Shown piece after piece: positions 24,801 through 38,521 of a stretch of DNA of 64,000 nucleotides. The translations under genes and the position numbers were made by a program. The stretch's first letter is position 1, and each line of letters opens with the position of its first letter. The notes beneath the pieces are model-generated. The model was given only the letters and a program-made list of their open reading frames with translations. It made no database searches and was not told the DNA's origin. Source of the stretch: Petrolisthes cinctipes (Eukaryota; Arthropoda; Malacostraca; Decapoda; Porcellanidae); contig JAWQEG010000710.1 in NCBI GenBank assembly GCA_033782935.1, forward strand, positions 3,472,001-3,536,000, given 5' to 3'.

Positions 24801-25299
24801 AAACACCCGAAAATTCGATATTTTGGGGTCCCAGAAGTGATCTGTACATGCCTGCTTAGTGCTAGAATATTTTAAAAATATAGGCCCAAAACATGCTAAA
24901 AATCGATATTTTAGGTGTCCAAAGTCGATATCTCAAATTCTGGCCCAAAACACCCGAAAATTCGATATTTTGGGGTCCCAGAAGCGAACTGTACATGCCT
25001 ACTCCGTGTTAGAGTATTTTCAAAATACAGGCCCAAAACATACTGAAAATCGATCTTTTAGGTGCCCAAAAGTCGATATGTGCATGCATCTTCTGTACCC
25101 GTTTATATCCCAAATTCAACCTCAAAACACCCGAAAATTCGATATTTTTGGGTCCCAGAAGCGATCTGTACATGGCTACTCAGTGCTAGAATTTTTTCAA
25201 AATATAGGCTTAAAACATACTAAAAATCGATATTTTAAGTGTCCAAAGTCGATATGTGCATGCATCTTCTGTACCCGTTTATATCTCACATTCATGCTC
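21807..25299. repeat. Mixed monomer segment between HOR domains
   Basis: Lengths from 21807: 176, 177, 147, 177, 158, 176, 177, 147, 177, 176, 177, 158, 177, 177, 177, 147, 158, 177, 147, 177, 176. The order 147, 158, 177, 147, 177, 176 (24361-25343) is the same as in the 2140-bp HOR at 29888-30870, so this is a diverged relative of that unit. There are three consecutive 177-bp monomers at 23830-24361; two of them gain their extra base elsewhere than usual (CCAAAAAATTCG, GCTTAAAATTCG). Confidence 0.75.
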
Positions 25300-28200
25300 A
25301 AAACACCCGAAAATTCGATATTTTGGGGTCCCAGAAGTGATCTGTACATGCCTACTTAGTGCTAGAATATTTTCAAAATATAGGACCAAAACATGCTAAA
25401 AATCGATCCTTTAGGTGCCCGAAAGTCGATATGTGCATGCATCTTCTGTACCCGTTTATATCTCAAATTCAGGCTCCAAACACCCGAAAATCCGATATTT
25501 TGGGGTCCTAGAAGCGATCTGTACATGCCTACTCAGATGCAGGACCAAAACATGCTGAAAATCGATATTTTAGGTGCCCAAAGTCAACATGTGTATGCAT
25601 CTTCTGCACTCGTTTATATCACAAATTCAACCTCAAAACACCCGAAAATTCGATAATTTTGGGTCCCAGATGCGATCTGTACATGTCTAGTCAGTGCTAG
25701 AATGTTTTCAAAATATAGGCTCAAAACATGCGTAAAATCGATATTTTAAGTGTCCAAAGTCGATATGTGCATGTATCTTCTGTACCCGTTTATATCTCAA
25801 ATTCAGGCTGAAAACACCCGAAAATTCGGTATTTTTGGGTCCTAGAAGCGATCTGTACATCCCTACTCCTAGTTAGAATTTTTTCAAGATACAGACTCAA
25901 AACATGCTCAAAATCGATATTTTAGGTGCCAAAAAGTCGATATGTGCATGCATCTTCTGTACCCGTTTATATCTCAAATTCATGCTCAAAAGACCCGAAA
26001 ATTCGATATTTTGGGGTCCCAGAAGTGATCTGTACATGCCTACTTAGTGCTAGAATATTTTCAAAATATAGGCCTAAAACATGCTATAAATCGATATTTT
26101 AGGTGCCCAAAGTCGATATCTCAAATTCAGGCTCAAAACACCTGAAAACTCGATATTTTGGGGTCCCAAAAGCGAACTGTACATGCCTACTCCGTGTTAG
26201 AGTATTTTCAAAATACAGGCTCAAAACATACTGAAAATCGATCTTTTAGGTGCCCAAAAGTCGATATGTGGATGCATTTTCTGTACCCGTTTATATCCCA
26301 AATTCAACCTCAAAACACCCGAAAATTCGATATTTTTGGGTACCAGAAGCGATCTGTACATGCCTACTCAGTGCTAGAATTTTTTCAAAATATAGGCTCA
26401 AAACGTGCTAAAAATCGATATTTTAAGTGTCCAAAGTCGATATGTGCATGCATCATCTATACCCGTTTATATCCCAAATTCAACCTCAAAACATCCGAAA
26501 ATTCGATATTTTTGGGTACCAGAAGTGAACTGTACATGCCTACTTAGTGCTAGAATATTTTAAAAATATAGGCCTAAAACATGCTAAAAATCGATATTTT
26601 AGGTGTCCAAAGTCGATATCTCAAATTCAGGCCCAAAACACCCGAAAATTCGATATTTTGGGGTCCCAGAAGTGAACTGTACATGCCTACTCCGTGTTAG
26701 AGTATTTTCAAAATACAGGCCCAAAACATACTTAAAATCGATATTTTAGGTGCCCAAAAGTCGATATGTGCATGCATCTTCTGTACCCGTTTATATCCCA
26801 AATTCAACCTCAAAACACCCGAAAATTCGATATTTTTGGGTACCAGAAGCGATCTGTACATGCCTACTCAGTGCTAGAATTTTTTCAAAATATATGCTCA
26901 AAACATGCTAAAAATCGATATTTTAAGTGTCCAAAGTCGATATGTGCATGCATCATCTGTACCCGTTTATATCCCAAATTCAACCTCAAAACACCCGAAA
27001 ATTCGATATTTTGGGGTCCCAGAAGTGATCTGTACATGCCTACTTAGTGCTAGAATATTTTCAAAATATAGGACCAAAACATGCTAAAAATCGATCCTTT
27101 AGGTGCCCGAAAGTCGATATGTGCATGCATCTTCTGTACCCGTTTATATCTCAAATTCAGGCTCCAAACACCCGAAAATCCGATATTTTGGGGTCCTAGA
27201 AGCGATCTGTACATGCCTACTCAGATGCAGGCCCAAAACATGCTGAAAATCGATATTTTAGGTGCCCAAAGTCAACATGTGTATGCATCTTATGCACTCG
27301 TTTATATCTCAAATTCAACCTCAAAACACACGAAAATTCGATAATTTTTGGTCCCAGAAGCGATCTGTACATGTCTAGTCAGTGCTAGAATGTTTTCAAA
27401 ATATAGGCTCAAAACATGCTAAAAATCGATATTTTAAGTGTCCAAAGTCGATATGTGCATGCATCTTCTGTACCCGTTTATATCTCAAATTCAGGCTCAA
27501 AACACCCGAAAATTCGGTATTTTTGGGTCCTAGAAGCGATCTGTACATCCCTACTCCTAGTTAGAATTTTTTCAAGATACAGACCCAAAACATGCTAAAA
27601 ATCGATATTTTAGGTGCCCAAAAGTCGATATGTGCATGCATCTTCTGTACCCGTTTATATCTCAAATTCATGCTCATAAGACCCGAAAATTCGATATTTT
27701 GGGGTCCCAGAAGTGATCTGTACATGCCTACTTAGTGCTAGAATATTTTCAAAATATAGGCCTAAAACATGCTATAAATCGATATTTTAGGTGCCCAAAG
27801 TCGATATCTCAAATTCAGGCTCAAAACACCTGAATACTCGATATTTTGGGGTCCCAGAAGCGAACTGTACATGCCTACTCCGTGTTAGAGTATTTTCAAA
27901 ATACAGGCTCAAAACATACTGAAAATCGATCTTTTAGGTGCCCAAAAGTCGATATGTGGATGCATTTTCTGTACCCGTTTATATCCCAAATTCAACCTCA
28001 AAACACCCGAAAATTCGATATTTTTGGGTACCAGAAGCGATCTGTACATGCCTACTCAGGTCTAGAATTTTTTCAAAATATAGGCTCAAAACATGCTAAA
28101 AATCGATATTTTAAGTGTCCAAAGTTGATATGTGCATGCATCATCTGTACCCGTTTATATCTCAAATTCAACCTCAAAACACCCGAAAATTCGATATTTT

Positions 28201-28430
28201 TGGGTACCAGAAGTGATCTGTACATGCCTACTTAGTGCTAGAATATTTTCAAAATATAGGCCCAAAACATGCTACAAATCGATATTTTAGGTGCCCAAAG
28301 TCGATATCTCAAATTCAGGCTCAAAACACCCGAAAATTCGATACTTTGGGGTCCCAGAAGTGAACTGTACATGCCTACTCCGTGTTAGAGTATTTTCAAA
28401 ATACAGGCCGAAAACATACTGAAAATCGAT
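25300..28430. repeat. 1688-bp HOR (10 monomers), ~1.85 copies
   Basis: Anchors 25343, 25520, 25678, 25854, 26031, 26178, 26355, 26531, 26678, 26855 recur exactly 1688 bp downstream (27031 to 28543). Order: 177, 158, 176, 177, 147, 177, 176, 147, 177, 176. Diagnostic shared variants: GATCCTTTAGGTGCCCGAAAGTCG, AAAATCCGATATTTTGG, AAAAGACCCG or ATAAGACCCG, and GGGTACCAGAAGCG. The sequence diverges between 28430 and 28480. Confidence 0.87.
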
Positions 28431-29682
28431 CTTTTAGGTGCCCAAAAGTCGATATGTGTATGCATCTTCTGTACCCGTTTATATCTCAAATTCAGGCTCC
28501 AAACACCCGAAAATTCAATATTTTGGGGTCCCAGAAGCGATCTGTACATGCCTACTCAGATGCAGGCCCAAAACATGCTGAAAATCGATATTTTAGGTGC
28601 CCAAAGTCAACATGTGTATGCATCTTCTGCACTCGTTTATATCTCAAATTCAACCTCAAAACACCCGAAAATTCGATAATTTTGGGTCCCAGAAGCGATC
28701 TGTACATGCCTACTCAGTGCTAGAATAGTTTCAAAATATAGGCCCAGAACATGCTAAAAATTGATATTTTAGGTGCCCAAATTCGATATCTCAAATTCAG
28801 GCCCAAAACACCCAAAAATTCGATATTTAGGGGTCCCAGAAGCAATCTGTACATACCTACTCCTAGTTAGAGTATTTTCAATATACAGGCCCAAAACATA
28901 CTGAAAATCGATCTTTTAGGTGCCCAAAAGTCGATATGTGGATGCATCTTCTGTACCTGTTTATATCTCAAATTCAAACTCAAAACACCCGAAAATTCGA
29001 TATTTTGGGGTCTCAGAAGCGATCTGTACATGCCTACTCCGTGTTAGAGTATTTTCAAACTACAGGCCCAAAACATACTAAAATCGATCTTTTAGGTGTC
29101 CAAAAGTCGATATGTGCATGCATCTTCTGTACCCGCTTATATTCCAAATTCAACCTCAAAACACCCGAAAATTCGATATTTTTGGGTCCCAGATGCGATC
29201 TGTACATGCCTACTCAGTGCTAGAATTTTTTCAAGATATAGGCTCAAAACATGTTAAAAATCGATATTTTAAGTGTCCAAAGTCGATATGAGCATGCATC
29301 ATCTGTACCCGTTTATATCTCAAATTCAGGCTCAAAACACCCGAAAATTCGATATTTTGGGGTCCCAGAAGTGATCTGTACATGCCTACTTAGTTCTAGA
29401 ATATTTTCAAAACATAGGCCCAAAACATGCTAAAAATCGATCTTTTAGATGCCTAAAAGTCGATATATGCATGCATCTTCTGTACCCGTTTATATCTCAA
29501 ATTCAGGCTACAAACACCCGAAAATTCGATATTTTGGGATCCCAGAAGCGATCTGTACATCCCTACTCAGATGCAGGCCCAAAACATGCTAAAAATCGAA
29601 ATTTTAAGTGTCCAAAGTCGATATGTGCATGCATCTTCTGTACCCGTTTATATCTCAAATTCAGGCTCAAAACACCCGAAAA
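28431..29682. repeat. Junction segment: diverged copy of 2140-bp unit plus a 511-bp extra block
   Basis: Anchors 28219, 28366, 28543, 28701, 28848, 29025 and 29201 match 30870-31852 at a constant offset of 2651 bp. The 2140-bp HOR proper then begins at ~29683. The 511-bp difference is three monomers (176, 177, 158) at 29201-29711. The 158-bp one is a chimera (see findings). This first unit is therefore a 16-monomer version of the 13-monomer HOR. Confidence 0.8.
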
Positions 29683-32600
29683 TTCGATATTTTTGGGTCC
29701 CAGAAGCGATATGTACATGCCTACTCCTAGTTAGAGTATTTTCAAAATATAGGCCAAAAACATGCTGAAAATCGATATTTTAGGTGCCCAAAGTCAATAT
29801 GTGCATGCATCTTCTGTACCCGTTTATATCTCAAATTCTGGCTCCAAACACCCGAAAATTCGATATTTTGGGGTCCCAGAAGTGATCTGTACATGCCTAC
29901 TTAGTGCTAGAATATTTTCAAAATATAGGCCCAAAACATGCTAAAAATCGGTATTTTAGGTGCCCAAAGTCGATATCTCAAATTCAGGCCCAAAACACCC
30001 GAAAATTCGATATTTTGGGGTCCCAGAAGCGAACTGTACATGCCTACTCAGATGCAGGCCCAAAACATGCTGAAAATCGATATTTTAGGTGCCTAAAGTC
30101 AACATGTGTATGCATCTTCTGCACTCGTTTATATCTCAAATTCAACCTCAAAACACCCGAAAATTCGGTATTTTTGGGTCATAGAACCGATCTGTACATC
30201 CCTACTCCAAGTTAGAATGTTTTTAAGATACAGACCCAGAACATGTTAAAAATCGATATTTTAGGTGCCAAAAAGTCGATATGTGCATGCATCTTCAGTA
30301 TTCGTTTATATCTCAAATTCAGGCTCAAAACACCCGAAAATTCGATATTTTGGGGTCCCAGAAGTGATCTGTACATGCCTACTTAGTGCTAGAATATTTA
30401 AAAAATATAGGCCCAAAACATGCTAAAAATCGATATTTTAGGTGTCCAAAGTCGATATCTCAAATTCAGGCCCAAAACACCCGAAAATTCGATATTTTGG
30501 GGTCCCAGAAGCGAACTGTACATGCCTACTACGTGTTAGAGTATTTTCAAAATACAGGCCCAAAACATACTGAAAATCTATCTTTTAGGTGCCCAAAAGT
30601 CGATATGTGGATGCATTTTCTGTACCCGTTTATATCCCAAATTCAACCTCAAAACACCCGAAAATTCGATATTTTTGGGTACCAGAAGCGATCTGTACAT
30701 GCCTACTCAGGTCTAGAATTTTTTCAAAATATAGGCTCAAAACATGCTAAAAATCGATATTTTAAGTGTCCAAAGTCGATATGTGCATGCATCATCTGTA
30801 CCCGTTTATATCTCAAATTCAACCTCAAAACACCCGAAAATTCGATATTTTTGGGTACCAGAAGTGATCTGTACATGCCTACTTAGTGCTAGAATATTTT
30901 CAAAATATAGGCCCAAAACATGCTACAAATCGATATTTTAGGTGCCCAAAGTCGATATCTCAAATTCAGGCTCAAAACACCCGAAAATTCGATACTTTGG
31001 GGTCCCAGAAGCGAACTGTACATGCCTACTCCGTGTTAGAGTATTTTCAAAATACAGGCCGAAAACATACTGAAAATCGATCTTTTAGGTGCCCAAAAGT
31101 CGATATGTGTATGCCTCTTCTGTACCCGTTTATATCTCAAATTCAGGCTCCAAACACCCGAAAATTCAATATTTTTGGGTCTCAGAAGCGATCTGTACAT
31201 GCCTACTCAGATGCAGGCCCAAAACATGCTGAAAATAGATATTTTAGGTGCCCAAAGTCAACATGTGTATGCATCTTCTGCACTCGTTTATATCTCAAAT
31301 TCAACCTCAAAACACCCGAAAATTCGATAATTTTGGGTCCCAGAAGCGATCTGTACATGCCTACTCAGTGCTAGAATAGTTTCAAAATATAGGCCCAGAA
31401 CATGCTAAAAATTGATATTTTAGGTGCCCAAAGTCGATATCTCAAATTCAGGCCCAAAACACCCAAAAATTCGATATTTAGGGGTCCCAGAAGCAATCTG
31501 TACATACCTACTCCTAGTTAGAGTATTTTCAATATACAGGCCCAAAACATACTGAAAATCGATCTTTTAGGTGCCCAAAAGTCGATATGTGGATGCATCT
31601 TCTGTACCTGTTTATATCTCAAATGTAGGCTCAAAACACCCGAAAATTCGATATTTTGGGGTCTCAGAAGCGATCTGTACATGCCTACTCCGTGTTAGAG
31701 TATTTTCAAACTACAGGCCCAAAACATACTAAAATCGATCTTTTAGGTGTCCAAAAGTCGATATGTGCATGCATCTTCTGTACCCGCTTATATTCCAAAT
31801 TCAACCTCAAAACACCCGAAATTTCGATATTTTTGGGTCCCAGAAGCGATATGTACATGCCTACTCCTAGTTAGAGTATTTTCAAAATATAGGCCAAAAA
31901 CATGCTGAAAATCGATATTTTAGGTGCCCAAAGTCAATATGTGCATGCATCTTCTGTACCCGTTTATATCTCAAATTCTGGCTCCAAACACCCGAAAATT
32001 CGATATTTTGGGGTCCCAGAAGTGATCTGTACATGCCTACTTAGTGCTAGAATATTTTCAAAATATAGGCCCAAAACATGCTAAAAATCGGTATTTTAGG
32101 TGCCCAAAGTCGATATCTCAAATTCAGGCCCAAAACACCCGAAAATTCGATATTTTGGGGTTCCAGAAGCGAACTGTACATGCCTACTCAGATGCAGGCC
32201 CAAAACATGCTGAAAATCGATATTTTAGGTGCCTAAAGTCAACATGTGTATGCATCTTCTGCACTCGTTTATATCTCAAATTCAACCTCAAAACACCCGA
32301 AAATTCGGTATTTTTGGGTCATAGAACCGATCTGTACATCCCTACTCCAAGTTAGAATGTTTTTAAGATACAGACCCAGAACATGTTAAAAATCGATATT
32401 TTAGGTGCCAAAAAGTCGATATGTGCATGCATCTTCAGTATTCGTTTATATCTCAAATTCAGGCTCAAAACACCCGAAAATTCGATATTTTGGGGTCCCA
32501 GAAGTGATCTGTACATGCCTACTTAGTGCTAGAATATTTAAAAAATATAGGCCCAAAACATGCTAAAAATCGATATTTTAGGTGTCCAAAGTCGATATCT

Positions 32601-34889
32601 CAAATTCAGGCCCAAAACACCCGAAAATTCGATATTTTGGGGTCCCAGAAGCGAACTGTACATGCCTACTCCGTGTTAGAGTATTTTCAAAATACAGGCC
32701 CAAAACATACTGAAAATCGATCTTTTAGGTGCCCAAAAGTCGATATGTGGATGCATTTTCTGTACCCGTTTATATCCCAAATTCAACCTCAAAACACCCG
32801 AAAATTCGATATTTTTGGGTACCAGAAGCGATCTGTACATGCCTACTCAGGTCTAGAATTTTTTCAAAATATAGGCTCAAAACATGCTAAAAATCGATAT
32901 TTTAAGTGTCCAAAGTCGATATGTGCATGCATCATCTGTACCCGTTTATATCTCAAATTCAACCTCAAAACACCCGAAAATTCGATATTTTTGGGTACCA
33001 GAAGTGATCTGTACATGCCTACTTAGTGCTAGAATATTTTCAAAATATAGGCCCAAAACATGCTACAAATCGATATTTTAGGTGTCCAAAGTCGATATCT
33101 CAAATTCAGGCTCAGAACACCCGAAAATTCGATACTTTGGGGTCCCAGAAGCGAACTGTACATGCCTACTCCGTGTTAGAGTATTTTCAAAATACAGTCC
33201 GAAAACATACTGAAAATCGATCTTTTAGGTGCCCAAAAGTCGATATGTGTATGCATCTTCTGTACCCGTTTATATCTCAAATTCAGGCTCCAAACACCCG
33301 AAAATTCAATATTTTTGGGTCTCAGAAGCGATCTGTACATGCCTACTCAGATGCAGGCCCAAAACATGCTGAAAATCGATATTTTAGGTGCCCAAAGTCA
33401 ACATGTGTATGCATCTTCTGCACTCGTTTATATCTCAAATTCAACCTCAAAACACCCGAAAATTCGATAATTTTGGGTCCCAGAAGCGATCTGTACATGC
33501 CTACTCAGTGCTAGAATAGTTTCAAAATATAGGCCCAGAACATGCTAAAAATTGATATTTTAGGTGCCCAAAGTCGATATCTCAAATTCAGGCCCAAAAC
33601 ACCCAAAAATTCGATATTTAGGGGTCCCAGAAGCAATCTGTACATACCTACTCCTAGTTAGAGTATTTTCAATATACAGGCCCAAAACATACTGAAAATC
33701 GATCTTTTAGGTGCCCAAAAGTCGATATGTGGATGCATCTTCTGTACCTGTTTATATCTCAAATGTAGGCTCAAAACACCCGAAAATTCGATATTTTGGG
33801 GTCTCAGAAGCGATCTGTACATGCCTACTCCGTGTTAGAGTATTTTCAAACTACAGGCCCAAAACATACTAAAATCGATCTTTTAGGTGTCCAAAAGTCG
33901 ATATGTGCATGCATCTTCTGTACCCGCTTATATTCCAAATTCAACCTCAAAACACCCGAAATTTCGATATTTTTGGGTCCCAGAAGCGATATGTACATGC
34001 CTACTCCTAGTTAGAGTATTTTCAAAATATAGGCCAAAAACATGCTGAAAATCGATATTTTAGGTGCCCAAAGTCAATATGTGCATGCATCTTCTGTACC
34101 CGTTTATATCTCAAATTCTGGCTCCAAACACCCGAAAATTCGATATTTTGGGGTCCCAGAAGTGATCTGTACATGCCTACTTAGTGCTAGAATATTTTCA
34201 AAATATAGGCCCAAAACATGCTAAAAATCGGTATTTTAGGTGCCCAAAGTCGATATCTCAAATTCAGGCCCAAAACACCCGAAAATTCGATATTTTGGGG
34301 TTCCAGAAGCGAACTGTACATGCCTACTCAGATGCAGGCCCAAAACATGCTGAAAATCGATATTTTAGGTGCCTAAAGTCAACATGTGTATGCATCTTCT
34401 GCACTCGTTTATATCTCAAATTCAAACTCAAAACACCCGAAAATTCGGTATTTTTGGGTCATAGAACCGATCTGTACATCCCTACTCCAAGTTAGAATGT
34501 TTTTAAGATACAGACCCAGAACATGTTAAAAATCGATATTTTAGGTGCCAAAAAGTCGATATGTGCATGCATCTTCAGTATTCGTTTATATCTCAAATTC
34601 AGGCTCAAAACACCCGAAAATTCGATATTTTGGGGTCCCAGAAGTGATCTGTACATGCCTACTTAGTGCTAGAATATTTAAAAAATATAGGCCCAAAACA
34701 TGCTAAAAATCGATATTTTAGGTGTCCAAAGTCGATATCTCAAATTCAGGCCCAAAACACCCGAAAATTCGATATTTTGGGGTCCCAGAAGCGAACTGTA
34801 CATGCCTACTCCGTGTTAGAGTATTTTCAAAATACAGGCCCAAAACATACTGAAAATCGATCTTTTAGGTGCCCAAAAGTCGATATGTG
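29683..34889. repeat. 2140-bp HOR (13 monomers), ~2.4 nearly identical copies
   Basis: Order from 29712: 176, 147, 158, 177, 147, 177, 176, 147, 177, 158, 147, 177, 176 (sum 2140). It repeats from 31852 and again from 33992. By eye, copies 1 and 2 differ at about eight positions, for example TACGTG/TCCGTG near 30531 and CTATC/CGATC near 30578. Copy 3 matches copy 2 almost perfectly until G becomes C at 34890. Unusual shared markers: GCGATATGTACATG anchors, ACATACTAAAATCGATC (one A short), TTCGATACTTTGGGG, GATATTTAGGGGTCCC and CAGGTCTAGAATT. This is among the youngest HORs in the window. Confidence 0.93.
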
Positions 34890-36311
34890 CATGCATCTTC
34901 TGTACCCGTTTATATCCCAAATTCAACCTCAAAACACCCAAAAATTCGATATTTTTGGGTCCCAGAAGCGATCTATACATGGCTACTCAGTGCTAGAATT
35001 TTTTCAAAATATAGGCTCAAAACATGCTAAAAATCGATATTTTAAGTGTCCAAAGTCGATCTGTGCATGCATCATCTGTACCCGTTTATATCTCAAATTC
35101 AGGCTCCAAACACCCGAAAATTAAATATTTTGGGGTCCCAGAAGTGATCTGTACATGCCTACTTAGTGCTAGAATATTTTAAAAATATAGGCCCAAAACA
35201 TGCTAAAAATCGATATTCTAGGTAACCAAAGTCGATATCTCAAATTAAGGCCCAAAACACCCGAAAATTCGATATTTTGGGGTCCCAGAAGCGAACTGTA
35301 CATGCCTACTCCGTGTTAGAGTATTTTCAAAATACAGGCCCAAAACATACTGAAAATCGATCTTTTAGGTGCCCAAAAGTCGATATGTGCATGCATCTTC
35401 TGTACCCGTTTATATCCCAAATTCAACCTCAAAACACCCGAAAATTCGATATTTTTGGGTCCCAGAAGCGATCTGTACATGGCTACTCAGTGCTAGAATT
35501 TTTTCAAAATATAGGCTCAAAATATGCTAAAAATCGATATTTTAAGTGTCCAAAGTCGATATGTGCATGCATCATCTGTACCCGTTTTTATCTCAAATTC
35601 AGGCTCCAAACACCCGAAAATTCGATATTTTGGGGTCCCAGAAGCGATCTGTACATGCCTACTCCTAGTTAGAGTATTTTCAAAAAAAAGGCCCAAAACA
35701 TGCTGAAAATCGATATTTTAGGTGCCCAAAGTCAACATGTGTATGCATCTTCTGCACACGTTTATATCTCAAATTCAACCTCAAAACACCCGAAAATTCG
35801 GTATTTTGGGGTCCTAGAACCGATCTGTACATCCCTACTCCAAGTTAGAATGTTTTTAAGATACAGACCCAGAACATGTTAAAAATCGATATTTTAGGTG
35901 CCAAAAAGTCGATATGTGCATGCATCTTCTGTATTCGTTTATATCTCAAATTCAGGCTCAAAACACCCGCAAATTCGATATTTTGGGGTCCCAGAAGTGA
36001 TATGTACATGCCAACTTAGTGCTAGAATATTTTAAAAATATAGGCCCAAAACATGCTAAAAATCGATATTTTAGGTGTCCAAAGTCGATATCTCAAATTC
36101 AGGCCCAAAACACCCGAAAATTCGATATTTTGGGGTCCCAGAAGCGAACTGTACATGCCTACTCCGTGTTAGAGTATTTTCAAAATACAGGCCCAAAACA
36201 TACTGAAAATCGATCTTTTAGGTGCCCAAAAGTCGATATGTGCATGCATCTTCTGTACCCGTTTATATCCCAAATTCAACCTCAAAACACCCGAAAATTC
36301 GATATTTTGGG
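34890..36311. repeat. Mixed segment between the 2140-bp HOR and the giant HOR
   Basis: Lengths from 34797: 177, 176, 147, 177, 176, 176, 177, 147, 177. The order 177, 176, 147 recurs within it (34797 and 35297), and TGTACATGGCTACTCAG is a local marker. One monomer near 35681 has an A8 run (TTCAAAAAAAAGG) replacing part of the dyad region. Nothing other than satellite is present. Confidence 0.75.
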
Positions 36312-38345
36312 GTCCCAGAAGCGATCTGTACATGTCTAGTCAGTGCTAGAATTTTTTCAAAATATAGGCACAAAACATGCTAAAAATCGATATTTTAAGT
36401 GTCCAAAGTCGATATGTGCATGCATCTTCTGTACCCGTTTATATCTCTAATTCAGGCTCAAAACACCCGAAAACTCGGTATTTTTGGGACCTAGAAGCGA
36501 TCTGTACATCCCTACTCCTAGTTAGAATGTTTTTAAGATACAGACCCAAAACATGCTCAAAATCGATATTTTAGGTGCAAAAAGTCGATATGTGCATGCA
36601 TCTTCTGTACCCGTTTATATCCCAAATTCAACCTCAAAACACCCGAAAATTCGATATTTTTGGGTCCCAGAAGCGATCTGTACATGGCTACTCAGTGCTA
36701 GAATTTTTTCAAAATATAGGCTCAAAACATGCAAAAAATCGATATTTTAAGTGTCTAATGTCGATATGTGCATGCATCATCTGTACCCGTTTATATCTCA
36801 AATTCTGGCTCAAAACACCCGAAAATTCGATATTTTGGGGTCCCAGAAGCGATCTGTACATGCCTACTTAGTGCTAGAATATTTTCAAAATATAGGCCCA
36901 AAACATGCTAAAAATCGGTATTTTAGGTGCCCAAAGTCAATATCTCAAATTCAGGCCCAAAACATCCGAAAATTCGATATTTTCGGGTCCCAGAACAGAA
37001 CTGTACATGCCTACTCAGATGCAGGCCCAAAACATGCTGAAAATCGATATTTTAGGTGCCCAAAGTCAACATGTGTATGCATCTTCTGCACTCGCTTATA
37101 TCTCAAATTCAACCTCAAAACACCCGAAAATTCGATAATTTTGGGTCCCAGAAGCGATCTGTACATGCCTACTCAGTGCTAGAATATTTTCAAAATATAG
37201 GCCCAAAACATGCTAAAAAATGATATTTTAGGTGCCCAAAGTCGATATCTCAAATACAGGCCCAAAACACCCAAAAATTCGATATTTAGGGGTCCCAGAA
37301 GCAATCTGTACATACCTACTCCTAGTTAGAGTATATTTAATATAAAGGCCCAAAACATACTGAAAATCGATATTTTAGGTGCCCAAAAGTCGAATTGTGG
37401 ATGCATCTTCTGTACCTGTTTATATCTCAAATTCAGGCTCAAAACACCCGAAAATTCGATATTTTGGGGTCTCAGAAGCAATCTGTACATGCCTACTCCG
37501 TGTTAGAGTATTTTCAAAATACAGGCCCAAAACATACTAAAATCGATCTTTTAGGTGTCCAAAAGTCGATATGTGCATGCATCTTCTGTACCCGCTTATA
37601 TTCCAAATTCAACCTCAAAACACCCGAAAATTCGATATTTTTGGGTCCCCGAAGCGATCTGTACATGCCTACTCAATGCTAGAATTTTTTCAAAATATAG
37701 GCTCAAAACATGCTAAAAATCGATATTTTAAGTGTCCAAAGTCGATATGTGCATGCATCATCTGTACCCGTTTATATCTCAAATTCAGCTCAAAACACCC
37801 GAAAATTCGATATTTTGGGGTCCCAGAAGTGATCTGTACATGCCTACTTAGTGCTAGAATATTTTCAAAATATAGGCCCAAAACATGCTAAAAATCGATC
37901 TTTTAGATGCCCAAAAGTCGATATGTGCATGCATCTTCTGTACCCGTTTATATCTCAAATTCAGGCTCCAAACTCCCGAAAATTCGATATTTTTGGGTCC
38001 CAGAAGCGATCTGTACATGCCTACTCCTAGTTAGAGTATTTTCAAAATACAGGCCCAAAACATGCTGAAAATCGATATTTTAGGTGCCCAAAGTCAATAT
38101 GTGCATGCATCTTCTGTACCCGTTTATATCTCAAATTCAGGCTCCAAACACCCGAAAATTCGATATTTTGGGGTCCCAGAAGCGATCTGTACATCCCTAC
38201 TCAGATGCAGGCCCAAAACATGCTGAAAATAGATATTTTAAGTGTCCAAAGTCGATATGTGCATGCATCTTCTGTACCCGTTTATATCTCAAATTCAGGC
38301 TCAAAACACCCGAAAATTCGATATTTTTGGGTCCTAGAAGCGATC

Positions 38346-38521
38346 TGTACATGCCTACTCCTAGTTAGAGTATTTTCAAAATACAGGCCCAAAACATGCT
38401 GAAAATCGATATTTTAGGTGCCCAAAGTCAATATGTGCATGCATCTTCTGTACCCGTTTATATCTCAAATTCAGGCTCCAAACACCCGAAAATTCGATAT
38501 TTTGGGGTCCCAGAAGCGATC
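38346..38521 (+). repeat. Full-length 176-bp monomer, representative
   Basis: A near-consensus full monomer measured from TGTACA to the next TGTACA. It contains the CTCCTAGTTAGAG variant upstream of the dyad, the GTATTTTCAAAATAC form of the dyad, GTGCCCAAAGTC (three A before GTC, hence 176 rather than 177) and an intact GTGCATGCATC tract. This class and the 177-bp class together make up roughly 240 of 384 monomers by hand count. Confidence 0.9.
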
